Both the position numbers and the translations under genes were made by a program. DNA of 64,000 nucleotides from a virus: positions 108,189 to 172,188 of IMG/VR virus record IMGVR_UViG_3300030685_000016. The stretch is one strand, 5' to 3'. Shown here in pieces: positions 41,917 to 50,100 of this stretch. How positions within the stretch are numbered: the stretch's first letter is position 1; each line of letters begins with the position of its first letter. The notes below the pieces were generated by a model that did no database searches, had not been told where the DNA came from, and worked only from the letters and a program-made list of their open reading frames with translations.

Positions 41917-42165
41917 ATGACTGCAAACGAATTCAATAAGAAATATGCAGACTTTATAGTTAAGCGACATCCTGGATGTTGTTTAATTAATAAGTCTGTT
42001 ATTGATTATTTAGACAGAGAATTTGAGGAATTGATTAAAATCCCAGGTTTTCAATTCCACGAGATTAAACCAAGGTTTAATTTCTTTAGATTAACAGGAA
42101 CAGATTTATCTCAAGAAAAGATTTGGGAGATTGAGAATAAATTATATGAATTACATAAACAATGA
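41917..42165 (+). CDS. hypothetical protein (82 aa)
   Basis: A small mixed protein with KRHPGCCLINKSVIDYLD and a helical end. No family recognised. It ends in an ATGA overlap, with TAA two codons beyond the TGA. Confidence 0.6.
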   Translation: MTANEFNKKYADFIVKRHPGCCLINKSVIDYLDREFEELIKIPGFQFHEIKPRFNFFRLTGTDLSQEKIWEIENKLYELHKQ

Positions 42166-42671
42166 AATTAATAATAAAAGAAAAATCAAAATCACAACTT
42201 AGGGAAGTTTATGTTATTGAAGTTGATTTTATGTTTGGGGACGCAGATGGTAATGAAACTTTAACTTTTGAGTTTTCTGAAGCAGAGTATGCAGATTTAT
42301 ATTTTGCAGATGAAGTGCATTCATTTATTAAATCTATATTAGAAGCAATTGATATAGATCGTCTAGGAAGAGGTGGTTTTGAATCTTCAAGAGAATGTAT
42401 AAGATGGTATGGTTTAGGTCAGGATTATACATGGAAAAATAATAAAATGGCATATGTTGAAGTACATAATCCAGTTTATCAGTGGAATAGATTTTGTGAA
42501 GATGATTATGATATTGAAGAATTTGAAGAGTTAGAATTTAGATCGGATAGATTTTTATATAGCATCCCAACTTACTCTGATAGATGGTATGGTTCATATG
42601 AATCTATTACCATTTCATATTATGATGATCAAGGATATAAATATTTAGTAGAAATTGATGAGAAAAATTAG
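42162..42671 (+). CDS. hypothetical acidic protein (169 aa)
   Basis: An acidic, aromatic-rich protein with alternating strands (VYVIEVDFMFGDADGNETL) and no known motif. It ends at TAG and overlaps ThyX by 14 bases. Trp codons are TGG. Confidence 0.65.
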   Translation: MKLIIKEKSKSQLREVYVIEVDFMFGDADGNETLTFEFSEAEYADLYFADEVHSFIKSILEAIDIDRLGRGGFESSRECIRWYGLGQDYTWKNNKMAYVEVHNPVYQWNRFCEDDYDIEEFEELEFRSDRFLYSIPTYSDRWYGSYESITISYYDDQGYKYLVEIDEKN

Positions 42672-43746
42672 TGCAGAAATAATTGCGGACAGTACAATAC
42701 ATGGCCATAGATTGATTACTTATATGTTGACTTATCCAAGATTTATACATGCAGAACTGATGACACATCGTGTGTTTTCAAGAAATTCGGCTAGTAGCAG
42801 AGCCATACCATTTGAGAAAATGATAAAATCTGTTGGAGAAGATCCGTTTATTCCTATTGCATGGCAAAAAGATCATAAAGGTATGCAGGGAGCACAATAT
42901 ATTACTTCTCCACAGGGAATAGAACATTGTAATAATTTATGGGAAGTAGCAGCAGAACAAGCTGTTAAATCAGCTAAGATGATAAGAATAATGGATGGAG
43001 AAATTGAGTATCCCGGTACAATTGAGGAAGTATTTTCTGATTTTGAAGATGAGGATGAGATTTTAATTACAAAACAACTTTGTAATCGTCTTTTAGAACC
43101 GTTTTTATGGCACACTGTAATAGTAACATCAACTGAATTTTCAAATTTCTTTGAATTAAGATGTCCTAAATATATTCAACATACTATAAACAAAGTAAAC
43201 ACTTTTTACAGTAAAAAAGATTATGAAAATAAGTATGGTAAACAAGATATATCTGAATTAGATTGGATTAAATCTAGTCAATCAGGAGCTGAAATACATA
43301 TTCAAGCATTAGCGGAAGCTATGTGGAATGCTAAAAATGAATCTACTCCTAAAGAATTAAAAGAAGGTGAATGGCATATTCCTTTTGGAGATAAAATATC
43401 TGGAGATGTTACAAAATGGTTTTCAACTATTGAAGATCAAGCATATTGGTTAGGAAAAGATATGACTAAGTTATTTCTTAAAGTAGCTGTTGCACGATGT
43501 GCTAGATTATCTTACATGACATTTGATGGAGAAATAGATTATAAAAAAGATATTCAACTCCATGATACACTGTTAGCTAGTAAACACGCAAGCCCATTTG
43601 AACATGTAAGTCGAGGTTTAACTGAAGAAGAATATAACACATTAGGTAAAATGATATTAGATCCAGTTAAAGGTTATGTTTTTGAAAAAGGATGGGCTGA
43701 TAATTTTAGAGGATTTATATCTTATAGAAGAATTCTAAATTTCTAA
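42658..43746 (+). CDS. thyX: flavin-dependent thymidylate synthase
   Basis: The ThyX signature appears as MTHRVFSRNSASSRA, followed later by KHASPFEH and DNFRGFISYRR, which hold the dUMP- and FAD-binding residues. At 362 residues it is longer than cellular ThyX (about 220-250) because of a central insertion, as in other large phages. It converts dUMP to dTMP with FAD and NADPH, after the dUTPase. I start at ATG 42658. Confidence 0.92.
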   Translation: MRKISAEIIADSTIHGHRLITYMLTYPRFIHAELMTHRVFSRNSASSRAIPFEKMIKSVGEDPFIPIAWQKDHKGMQGAQYITSPQGIEHCNNLWEVAAEQAVKSAKMIRIMDGEIEYPGTIEEVFSDFEDEDEILITKQLCNRLLEPFLWHTVIVTSTEFSNFFELRCPKYIQHTINKVNTFYSKKDYENKYGKQDISELDWIKSSQSGAEIHIQALAEAMWNAKNESTPKELKEGEWHIPFGDKISGDVTKWFSTIEDQAYWLGKDMTKLFLKVAVARCARLSYMTFDGEIDYKKDIQLHDTLLASKHASPFEHVSRGLTEEEYNTLGKMILDPVKGYVFEKGWADNFRGFISYRRILNF

Positions 43747-43777
43747 ATTTTAAAGGATTTATTAAAATTTTAATTAT

Positions 43778-43785
43778 TATCTTTG
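43778..43785 (+). promoter_or_regulatory. Bacteroidota-type promoter -7 box (TATCTTTG) before the GIY-YIG gene
   Basis: TATCTTTG, 14 bases upstream of the endonuclease ATG, is identical to the box before the intronic HNH endonuclease at 23272. The 52-base gap holding it is one of the few spaces between genes in this region. Confidence 0.55.
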
Positions 43786-43798
43786 CATATAACTTTAA

Positions 43799-44530
43799 AT
43801 GAAGAATATGTCAGGAATTTATAAAATTTTAAATAAATCCAATAACAAATGTTATATTGGTAGTACAGTTAATTTCGGTGATAGAAAAAATTTACATTTT
43901 TCTAAATTAAAACGAGGAAAACATCATTCAATTATTCTGCAAAGAGCATATGATAAATATGAAATAGATAGTTTTGAATTTATTATTTTAGAAGAGTGTG
44001 AAAATGAAAAACTTCTAGAAAGAGAACAATGATATTTTGATAATTATAAACCAGAATATAATGTTGCAAAAGTTGCAGGAAATACACTAGGTGTTGCCTC
44101 TACAAGACGTATAGCTATAGTACAATATGACTTAGATGGAAATCAAATAAAAATTTGGGATTGTTTAGAAGATATTAAAAAAGAATTAAATTTGGCTGCA
44201 TCCTCAAAGATATCTGAATGTTGTAAATTAAAACGAAATAAAATTTATGGCTTTGTTTGAAGATATTTAGAGGATAATCCTGGATTTTCATTAAGTACAG
44301 TTAGAAAAGGTAAATGTATTGCTGAGATAGATTCTTGTGGAAATATTATTAATGTATGAGAAAGAATTATAGATTGTGCAAATGATATAGGAACATCTTC
44401 TGCAGCAATTTGTGATACTTTATCAGAAAAATCCCGAAGAAAAACAATATATAATAGAATGTTTAAAAGAATAGAAAAAGAAGAGTTAGAACAATATCGT
44501 TATTTAATAGAAAATAAAAATGATTGATAA
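43799..44530 (+). CDS. free-standing GIY-YIG homing endonuclease with NUMOD1 repeats (in-frame TGA codons)
   Basis: The N-terminus SGIYKILNKSNNKCYIGST is the GIY-YIG catalytic part. Reading TGA at 44030, 44258 and 44357 as Trp gives EREQW-YFDNYKPEYN, GFVW-RYLED and NVW-ERIIDCA, each matching Trp or an aromatic conserved in GIY-YIG or NUMOD1 units. A fourth TGA, at 44525, lies just before TAA. The protein has about 243 residues. It follows thyX and overlaps the endolysin gene by 11 bases; I found no sign that it lies in an intron. Confidence 0.85.
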
Positions 44531-45035
44531 TATAACTTTAGAAAGAATAAAATTACTTCATCCTAAAATTAGGAATGAAGTACATGATATATATGTAAAT
44601 GAAGTTGTTCCTGCTTTAACAGGTAAATCAACTTGTAGATTTGCATACACATTAAGAACATTTGCTGAACAAGATTTATTGTATGCACAAGGTAGAACCA
44701 AATTATTTGATGCAAGTGGAAATCGATTAGGTATCGTAACTAATGCTTCTGGTGGAAAATCTATCCATAATTATGGATTAGCTTTTGATATTGTATTGTT
44801 AGAAAATGCAATTGCTTCATGGGATATAGTAAAAGATTTTGATGGTGATCATGTTCCAGATTGGATGGAAGTTATTAATATCTTTAAAAATAAAGGATAT
44901 GAATGGGGTGGAGACTGGAAAAGTTTAAAAGATACACCACATTTACAAAAGACTTTTGGATTAAACTGGGCACAATGTTCAGCTATATATAAAAGAAAAG
45001 GTGGATTAGATGCTGATGGATATATTATTTTTTAA
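44520..45035 (+). CDS. M15-family peptidoglycan peptidase (endolysin)
   Basis: The zinc ligands of M15C peptidases are present: SIHNYGLAFDIVL (His and Asp), WGGDW, and DTPHLQ (final His). The N-terminal part LHPKIRNEVHDIY is also typical of L-alanyl-D-glutamate or D-Ala-D-Ala peptidases of phages. It cuts peptidoglycan cross-links for lysis. A DFDGDHVPDW loop could bind calcium. No signal peptide is present, so a holin elsewhere would be needed. Confidence 0.9.
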   Translation: MIDNITLERIKLLHPKIRNEVHDIYVNEVVPALTGKSTCRFAYTLRTFAEQDLLYAQGRTKLFDASGNRLGIVTNASGGKSIHNYGLAFDIVLLENAIASWDIVKDFDGDHVPDWMEVINIFKNKGYEWGGDWKSLKDTPHLQKTFGLNWAQCSAIYKRKGGLDADGYIIF

Positions 45036-45039
45036 TTAA

Positions 45040-45423
45040 ATGGAAGAAAAGGCATTAAGATTTAATAGTGGAAAACCTAAATGGTCTTTAGTTCATTATA
45101 AATCAATAGTTCCCATGATCCGTGTATTGGAATATGGGGCACATAAATACAGCACTTTTATAAGTCAAGATGGATCAAAAACTGTAACAGGTGCTGAGAT
45201 AACTCAAGAAGAAGCAAAGGATTGGATTTTATTAACCTCTGGAAGAAATAATTGGAAGAAACCAATGGATCTGAAAGAGATTTTAGAATCTATGCAACGA
45301 CATATAGCTCAATTAATGGATGGAGAAGATTGTGATTTAGAGTCCGGTATTAATCATATGGGACACATAATGTGTAATGCAATGTTCTATAATTATCATA
45401 AAGATAATGAACTTTTAACTTAA
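45040..45423 (+). CDS. dATP/dGTP diphosphohydrolase-like protein (MazG-related)
   Basis: KALRFNSGKPKWSLV, RVLEYGAHKY, NNWKKPM and ILESMQRHIAQLMDGEDCDLESGINHMGHIMCNAMF follow, in these parts, the DUF5664 family, which includes the MazG-like dATP/dGTP diphosphohydrolases of phages. The Glu and Asp residues of the helical metal site are present. It likely trims purine dNTP pools, alongside the related small gene at 10949. Confidence 0.8.
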   Translation: MEEKALRFNSGKPKWSLVHYKSIVPMIRVLEYGAHKYSTFISQDGSKTVTGAEITQEEAKDWILLTSGRNNWKKPMDLKEILESMQRHIAQLMDGEDCDLESGINHMGHIMCNAMFYNYHKDNELLT

Positions 45424-45424
45424 A

Positions 45425-45607
45425 ATGGAAAAGAAGGCAAAGTTCAAAGTAGTGCATAATAAACCTCAGTTAATTTGCTCTAAATGTAGTGAATTAGTGA
45501 AATATTCAAAAGATTTCTCAGAAGAGGATTGGAAAGCATTTAAAGGAGAGATTTTATTAAAACCACAATTTTGTGATAAATGTGAAGAAATTTTAAAATA
45601 TAAATAA
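45425..45607 (+). CDS. small zinc-ribbon protein (60 aa)
   Basis: Two CxxC pairs (CSKCSELV and CDKCEEIL) about 30 residues apart make a minimal zinc ribbon. It begins one base after the preceding stop and overlaps the kinase gene. Role unknown. Confidence 0.7.
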   Translation: MEKKAKFKVVHNKPQLICSKCSELVKYSKDFSEEDWKAFKGEILLKPQFCDKCEEILKYK

Positions 45608-46029
45608 TGCAATATATTAAATTTTTACAAGGATTACCAGGAAGCGGAAAAACTACATGGGCTAAGAAAGTAATTGAACTGAATAAAGACTATGTAATTG
45701 TTTCTAGAGCAGAAATATCTAAAATAGTTGATGGAATCCCTTACACAGAAGAAATTCATAATGATGTGTTTGAATTGCAGAAGATTATTTGTAAAATATT
45801 TCTAAATTCTGGAAAATCTGTAATTCTTGATGATATGAATTTTGATCCAAAATATTGGGAATATTTTTCTCAATTATCTGTTTCTAGAGGCATTCCAATT
45901 GAAAGGATTTTCTTTGATGTGCTAGTTGAAGAATGTATCGAACGAGATTCAAAACGTGAAAAACCAATTGGAAAAGTAGCTATCGAGCTTGCGTATACAA
46001 AGTATCTTAAAGATAATAATAATGAATAA
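45607..46029 (+). CDS. P-loop kinase, polynucleotide-kinase-like
   Basis: The Walker A LQGLPGSGKTTWA lies at residues 8-20, a VILDDMNF strand gives the second acidic motif, and RDSKREKPIGKVAIELAY resembles the lid of T4 polynucleotide kinase N-terminal domains. There is no phosphatase domain. It probably phosphorylates 5' ends of nucleic acids; with a phage tRNA set, repair of cleaved tRNAs is one possible use. 140 residues. Confidence 0.8.
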   Translation: MQYIKFLQGLPGSGKTTWAKKVIELNKDYVIVSRAEISKIVDGIPYTEEIHNDVFELQKIICKIFLNSGKSVILDDMNFDPKYWEYFSQLSVSRGIPIERIFFDVLVEECIERDSKREKPIGKVAIELAYTKYLKDNNNE

Positions 46030-46285
46030 AGAGATTGTGATTAAAATTTTGGAAACCAATTCTGTTTCACGAGATGAATTACATATTTTTATTTCAGATT
46101 ATATATTGGAAAAGAAAAATAAGAACATCTCAGGACAAGAATTAGCTGCAATTGAAAGTATGATCCATCAAGGATTTTTAAATCTAAGATTTGCTGCTGA
46201 ACAAGCTGCATATGATTTGGGATTAACAGTATTATCTTTATTGGATAATGCTTCAAATCCTAAAAAAACTTGGGTATATGAATAA
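46022..46285 (+). CDS. hypothetical helical protein (87 aa)
   Basis: A helical protein with ELHIFISDYILEKKNKNISGQELAAIESM in parts and an Ala-rich second helix. I chose the ATG at 46022, which overlaps the kinase gene by eight bases. It is the last gene before a strong terminator. Function unknown. Confidence 0.65.
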   Translation: MNKEIVIKILETNSVSRDELHIFISDYILEKKNKNISGQELAAIESMIHQGFLNLRFAAEQAAYDLGLTVLSLLDNASNPKKTWVYE

Positions 46286-46291
46286 ATAATA

Positions 46292-46338
46292 ATAGGGAAG
46301 GATTGTAGTTTAACTACAGTCTTTCCCTATTTTTTTTT
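46292..46338 (+). terminator. rho-independent terminator ending the early/middle plus-strand operon
   Basis: ATAGGGAAGGATTGTAGTT and AACTACAGTCTTTCCCTAT form a long hairpin with one or two mismatches, followed by about nine T. It separates the replication and nucleotide-metabolism genes from the virion-type gene that follows. Confidence 0.88.
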
Positions 46339-46369
46339 GATTTTTATATTTTTTATGAAAAAATATTTA

Positions 46370-46377
46370 TATTTTTG
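46370..46377 (+). promoter_or_regulatory. possible promoter -7 box (TATTTTTG)
   Basis: TATTTTTG fits TAnnTTTG and lies 27 bases before the ATG of the lysozyme-like gene, just after a terminator, so a promoter is needed here. The surrounding DNA is extremely AT-rich, which makes chance matches likely. Confidence 0.4.
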
Positions 46378-46403
46378 ATGATTAATTTAATATTATAATT
46401 CTT

Positions 46404-47111
46404 ATGGAAAATTCAAATTTTGCTTCATATACACCGTACATTGATGATCTTTCATCTGATGAAAAATTAAAAGAATATTATACTCAGCATCCTCATTTTT
46501 CTAATGAGTATTTAGATAGATATTTAGCACAACTAACTCCTGAACCTAAAACTATGATTGTAACAACTCCTAAAGATGAAAAACATTACTCCACAAGTGA
46601 TATTATAGGAAATAAAGAATATTTTGCTAAATTATTAGGAACTAAATCTAATTATGTTTCTCCAGTTAAAAATGAAATTACTGATGAAATTAGTAAAATG
46701 GATGTACCTGATGAAGATAAAGAATATCTAGTAAAATTAGCAGGAAGAGAAAGTAATTATAATCCAACTGTCAAGAATAAATTTGGGTACTATGGATTAT
46801 ATCAATTTGGTGATAGTGCTCTAAAAGATATTGGTGAGACTAGACAATCTTTTACAGATAGTGCAACACAGAATAATGGTGCACTAAAATTAGCTAAGTT
46901 AAATGAATCTCGTTTACAAAATGTAATGAGTGAATTTGTAGGTAAGAAATTTAGGGGATTAAATATCACAAGAAATGGAATTTTAGCTGCAGCACATTTA
47001 TTAGGTGCAGGAAAAGTGCAGAAATGGTTTAGTGAAGAAAAACCTGATGCAAAAGATTATCATGATGGTTTTGGAACAAAAATAGAAGAATATTTAAATC
47101 TTTATTCATAA
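46404..47111 (+). CDS. lysozyme/transglycosylase-like protein (235 aa)
   Basis: The C-terminal half has GRESNYNPTVKNKFGYYGLYQFGDSAL, in parts ESNYNPT and GLYQFG, which is the soluble lytic transglycosylase pattern with the catalytic Glu followed by the G-hxQF motif. An AAAHLLGAGKVQKWF segment near the end supports a lysozyme fold. The N-terminal 100 residues are Pro-, Asp- and Tyr-rich and probably disordered. Such proteins serve for cell-wall entry from the virion. It stands alone between two terminators and uses TGG for Trp. Confidence 0.78.
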   Translation: MENSNFASYTPYIDDLSSDEKLKEYYTQHPHFSNEYLDRYLAQLTPEPKTMIVTTPKDEKHYSTSDIIGNKEYFAKLLGTKSNYVSPVKNEITDEISKMDVPDEDKEYLVKLAGRESNYNPTVKNKFGYYGLYQFGDSALKDIGETRQSFTDSATQNNGALKLAKLNESRLQNVMSEFVGKKFRGLNITRNGILAAAHLLGAGKVQKWFSEEKPDAKDYHDGFGTKIEEYLNLYS

Positions 47112-47122
47112 TAAAACAGAAA

Positions 47123-47159
47123 TACCCACAGTACAATCGTACTGTGGGTATTTTTTTTT
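47123..47159 (+). terminator. convergent terminator between plus- and minus-strand units
   Basis: TACCCACAGTAC pairs perfectly with GTACTGTGGGTA around the loop AATC and is followed by nine T on the plus strand. The last T overlaps the stop codon of the minus-strand giant gene, so the hairpin sits exactly at the meeting point of two convergent units. On the minus strand the U tract is weaker. Confidence 0.88.
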
Positions 47160-50100
47160 ATTCTGATGGATGCATAAACTCAAACATCTTAAGATCTTTA
47201 TTCATTAATTGTTCAAATGTTTTATTTCCTCATAATACACTGTGTACATCTGTTGCAGTTTTAGTTCCTCAAGCTCAAAAAACTGGCTCAGTTTTTAAAG
47301 CTCCTAAAGTATTATTTCATAAATTTCCTTCACTTAATACTTTTTTATTTACGGATGCCATAAACTCTACTGTTCTTCCATCAATTCCATCAGTACCATT
47401 TTCTGCAATTCAGCCATCATAAATAGCCTTCATCATACCAAACAGTAAAACCATTAATAATGAATCTACCATTGCAAAACCTACTCTCTCATTTCTATGA
47501 TCTTTATTTTTTGCAATTTCTCCTCAGTTTCCTTTTATAACATCTTGCATTAGATATCCTACAGAGTATAATAACCCTTCTTGTGGATGTCCTACTCATG
47601 CTAACATTGGATCTCCAGTATTTTCAGTAGTTGCTTTAAATCCAATAATTTCATCAGGATTTGTTTGACTATAAACAGGTTCTCTTCATAATAATTGACC
47701 TGTTTCCTCATCAGTTACTTGTTGATGACTTCCCATCATACTTTTATCTGCAGAAACTGGTTTACCAAATCACATATTCATCTTACCTGGCCAGAATTGA
47801 AGTAATTGTAATCAGATTATTCCATACCAAGTATTATGTCACTCGGCTTGACTATCTTTATCATAATATCCATAAACTGTATCAGTAAAAGATTTAAATC
47901 CAGTTCTTTCTTTTTCAGAATAAGCTTGATCTAATAAATCAGTTGCTTCATCAAGAATTGGATTGTTTCCTTTAGCTAATTCTGTATTTCTTTCACCTAA
48001 AATTATTGTATAAAGATTTCTTTGTTCATTATATTTTAGATTATTCTTTGCAGGAATATATTGTCCATCAGCATTTTTATATTTTTCTCTATTTTGGAAA
48101 TAATATTCAAATCGCTTATCTTGAGTTGGATCATAGTGTATATAACCTTTATCGTCTAAAGTATGTGCATAAAAACTTCCATCATGAATCATTTTTGCAA
48201 TGAATAGAGATAATCTATTATAATAATCAGGAATAGTATTACAAGCATACATCCATTTACTTAATCCTAACATAGCACCTCTTCTATTTGTCTGCATTTT
48301 TCTCGGTAAAGAATTAACATCCATATTTGCAAATCCATAATAAAGATTTATTCCATCCATTAAATTTCATTTTTTAGACATTTTATTATCAACTGCTAAC
48401 ATAATCTTCATTGCTTCTGCTAAATCTTTAATATTAAATGGTTTTTTTCCACCATAAATATTAAGGGCAGCCAATCCTACATTTTTATACAATCCAAATG
48501 TTAATTCCTTTGCCATTAAAGCAGGACGAAATCCTAACATTGCAGCAGTTGCAATGGTTTTCCCTGATCGAACTAATCTAATTGCATCACTTGCCTCTGG
48601 ATCAATAATAGGTTCATCAAATAATCCTAATTTTATTCTATTAGTAATGTATTCTAATTGTTTAGATATGTTTTCTTTATTTTTTCCTGCAAGTAATTTC
48701 ATTCATCAAACATATGATGTAATATTTGGAAGAATTGCGTCAACATTTGCTTTTCTTATACTACTGAAAGCAACTCTATGAGCTATTGTATCTAAATCCA
48801 ATTCATAATATCCTGGGGAATTTTCATTAATTAGTCTAACTTTCATTTCATCTGATTGCATAGAATAAATATCATACATTTCATTGAAACCTAATTGTGT
48901 TTCTTTAATTCTATTTAAATCATTTTCTGAAAATTCTCTTGGATCTAAATAGTCCTTAGTTTCATCAAGTCATTTAGATACATCTTGTCATAATCCTGCT
49001 AATCCACTTTTTAAAATTCTATCATTTCTATTAATTTGTTGAGAACGCATTATTGGCATTTTGAAATAATCTCCAGAAATAATACTCTTTATAATTATAC
49101 CAGAAGTATCAGTTTTAGTAATAGATTCTATACTTGTTAAATCAATTTTACCTCATAATTTTTCTGGAATATGTAGTCTATATTTTTTAATTTCAAATAA
49201 CATTTGCTTAGAATATTCTTGTTCAGCCTGTGTTAGAGTCTTATCAGAATATGGATCTTTTAATGACCAACTATTAGAAACTTCACTGCCATCATGTTCT
49301 CACATATTTTTATTAAGAGATCTAACATTACCAATTCAATTTTGTGAAAGATTTGAGTAGTTTATTTTTTTAAAAAATTCATATGTAAATGCAGCTATTG
49401 TAGTAGATTGTTTATACATTTTATGTCTAATACTAGAATTTGCTCCTGTAATCATTTTATTAATATTCTGTAAATCTACAGAACCTATACGATCAGGAGT
49501 ATTAGTTTTCAAACCACCAATAATTCCTAAAATTCTTCTACCAGTTTTATCATAATCTGCTTGTTCATCTGAATAAAAAGCTGCTAATAAACTTTTAAAA
49601 TCAGAGAAACCAATAGCAAAATTTCTCATTTGCATAAAATCTCCCTCTGGGACATCTCCTGATTTAGCAACAATTAATGAAGATAGAATTGCAAAAACAT
49701 ATTCAAGTCTGTTCTTAAAATCAATTTCAGAACCAAAAGTTTTTTTCTTTAATTCTGGAAAAGCATCAGCAAGTTCTCTATGAATTTGTTTCAATTTATA
49801 CAATTCCATTCCTTGATAATCTTCACCATATTTTAAAACAATTTTTTCAACTGATGTAGACTCTAAATTAAGAACTGCCTCTTGCATTTCTGTAACAGCT
49901 CTATCTGTAAGATTAAGAAAATTAGATAAATTTATTTTTGGAGTTATTCCTTTTGAAGTTAATAAATCAAAATATTGTTTTTGTATTTTATTTACATCAA
50001 AATATCTTGCCTGAGATCCCTCAACATTTAATGGTATTAAATTCTTAATTTTATTGAAATCTAAATCTAATTCATCATAATAATGATGAAAAAATAATAA

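Noticed and set aside
43747-44530. Group I intron in thyX
   Set aside because: ThyX already ends with its conserved NFRGFISYR block, no downstream exon continues it, and no GATATAGTC-type core was seen after the endonuclease. It is better called free-standing.
44520-45035. DFDGD in the M15 peptidase as the RNA polymerase catalytic motif
   Set aside because: The surrounding sequence is an M15 peptidase with all zinc ligands; the loop looks like a calcium site. The polymerase motif is DFDID at 58211-58225.
1-47111. Genome-wide use of code 4 (TGA=Trp everywhere)
   Set aside because: The large early enzymes use only TGG for Trp, and sixteen genes have a natural end at TGA. This is not absolute proof, because most extensions would be short, but a switch between modules fits better.
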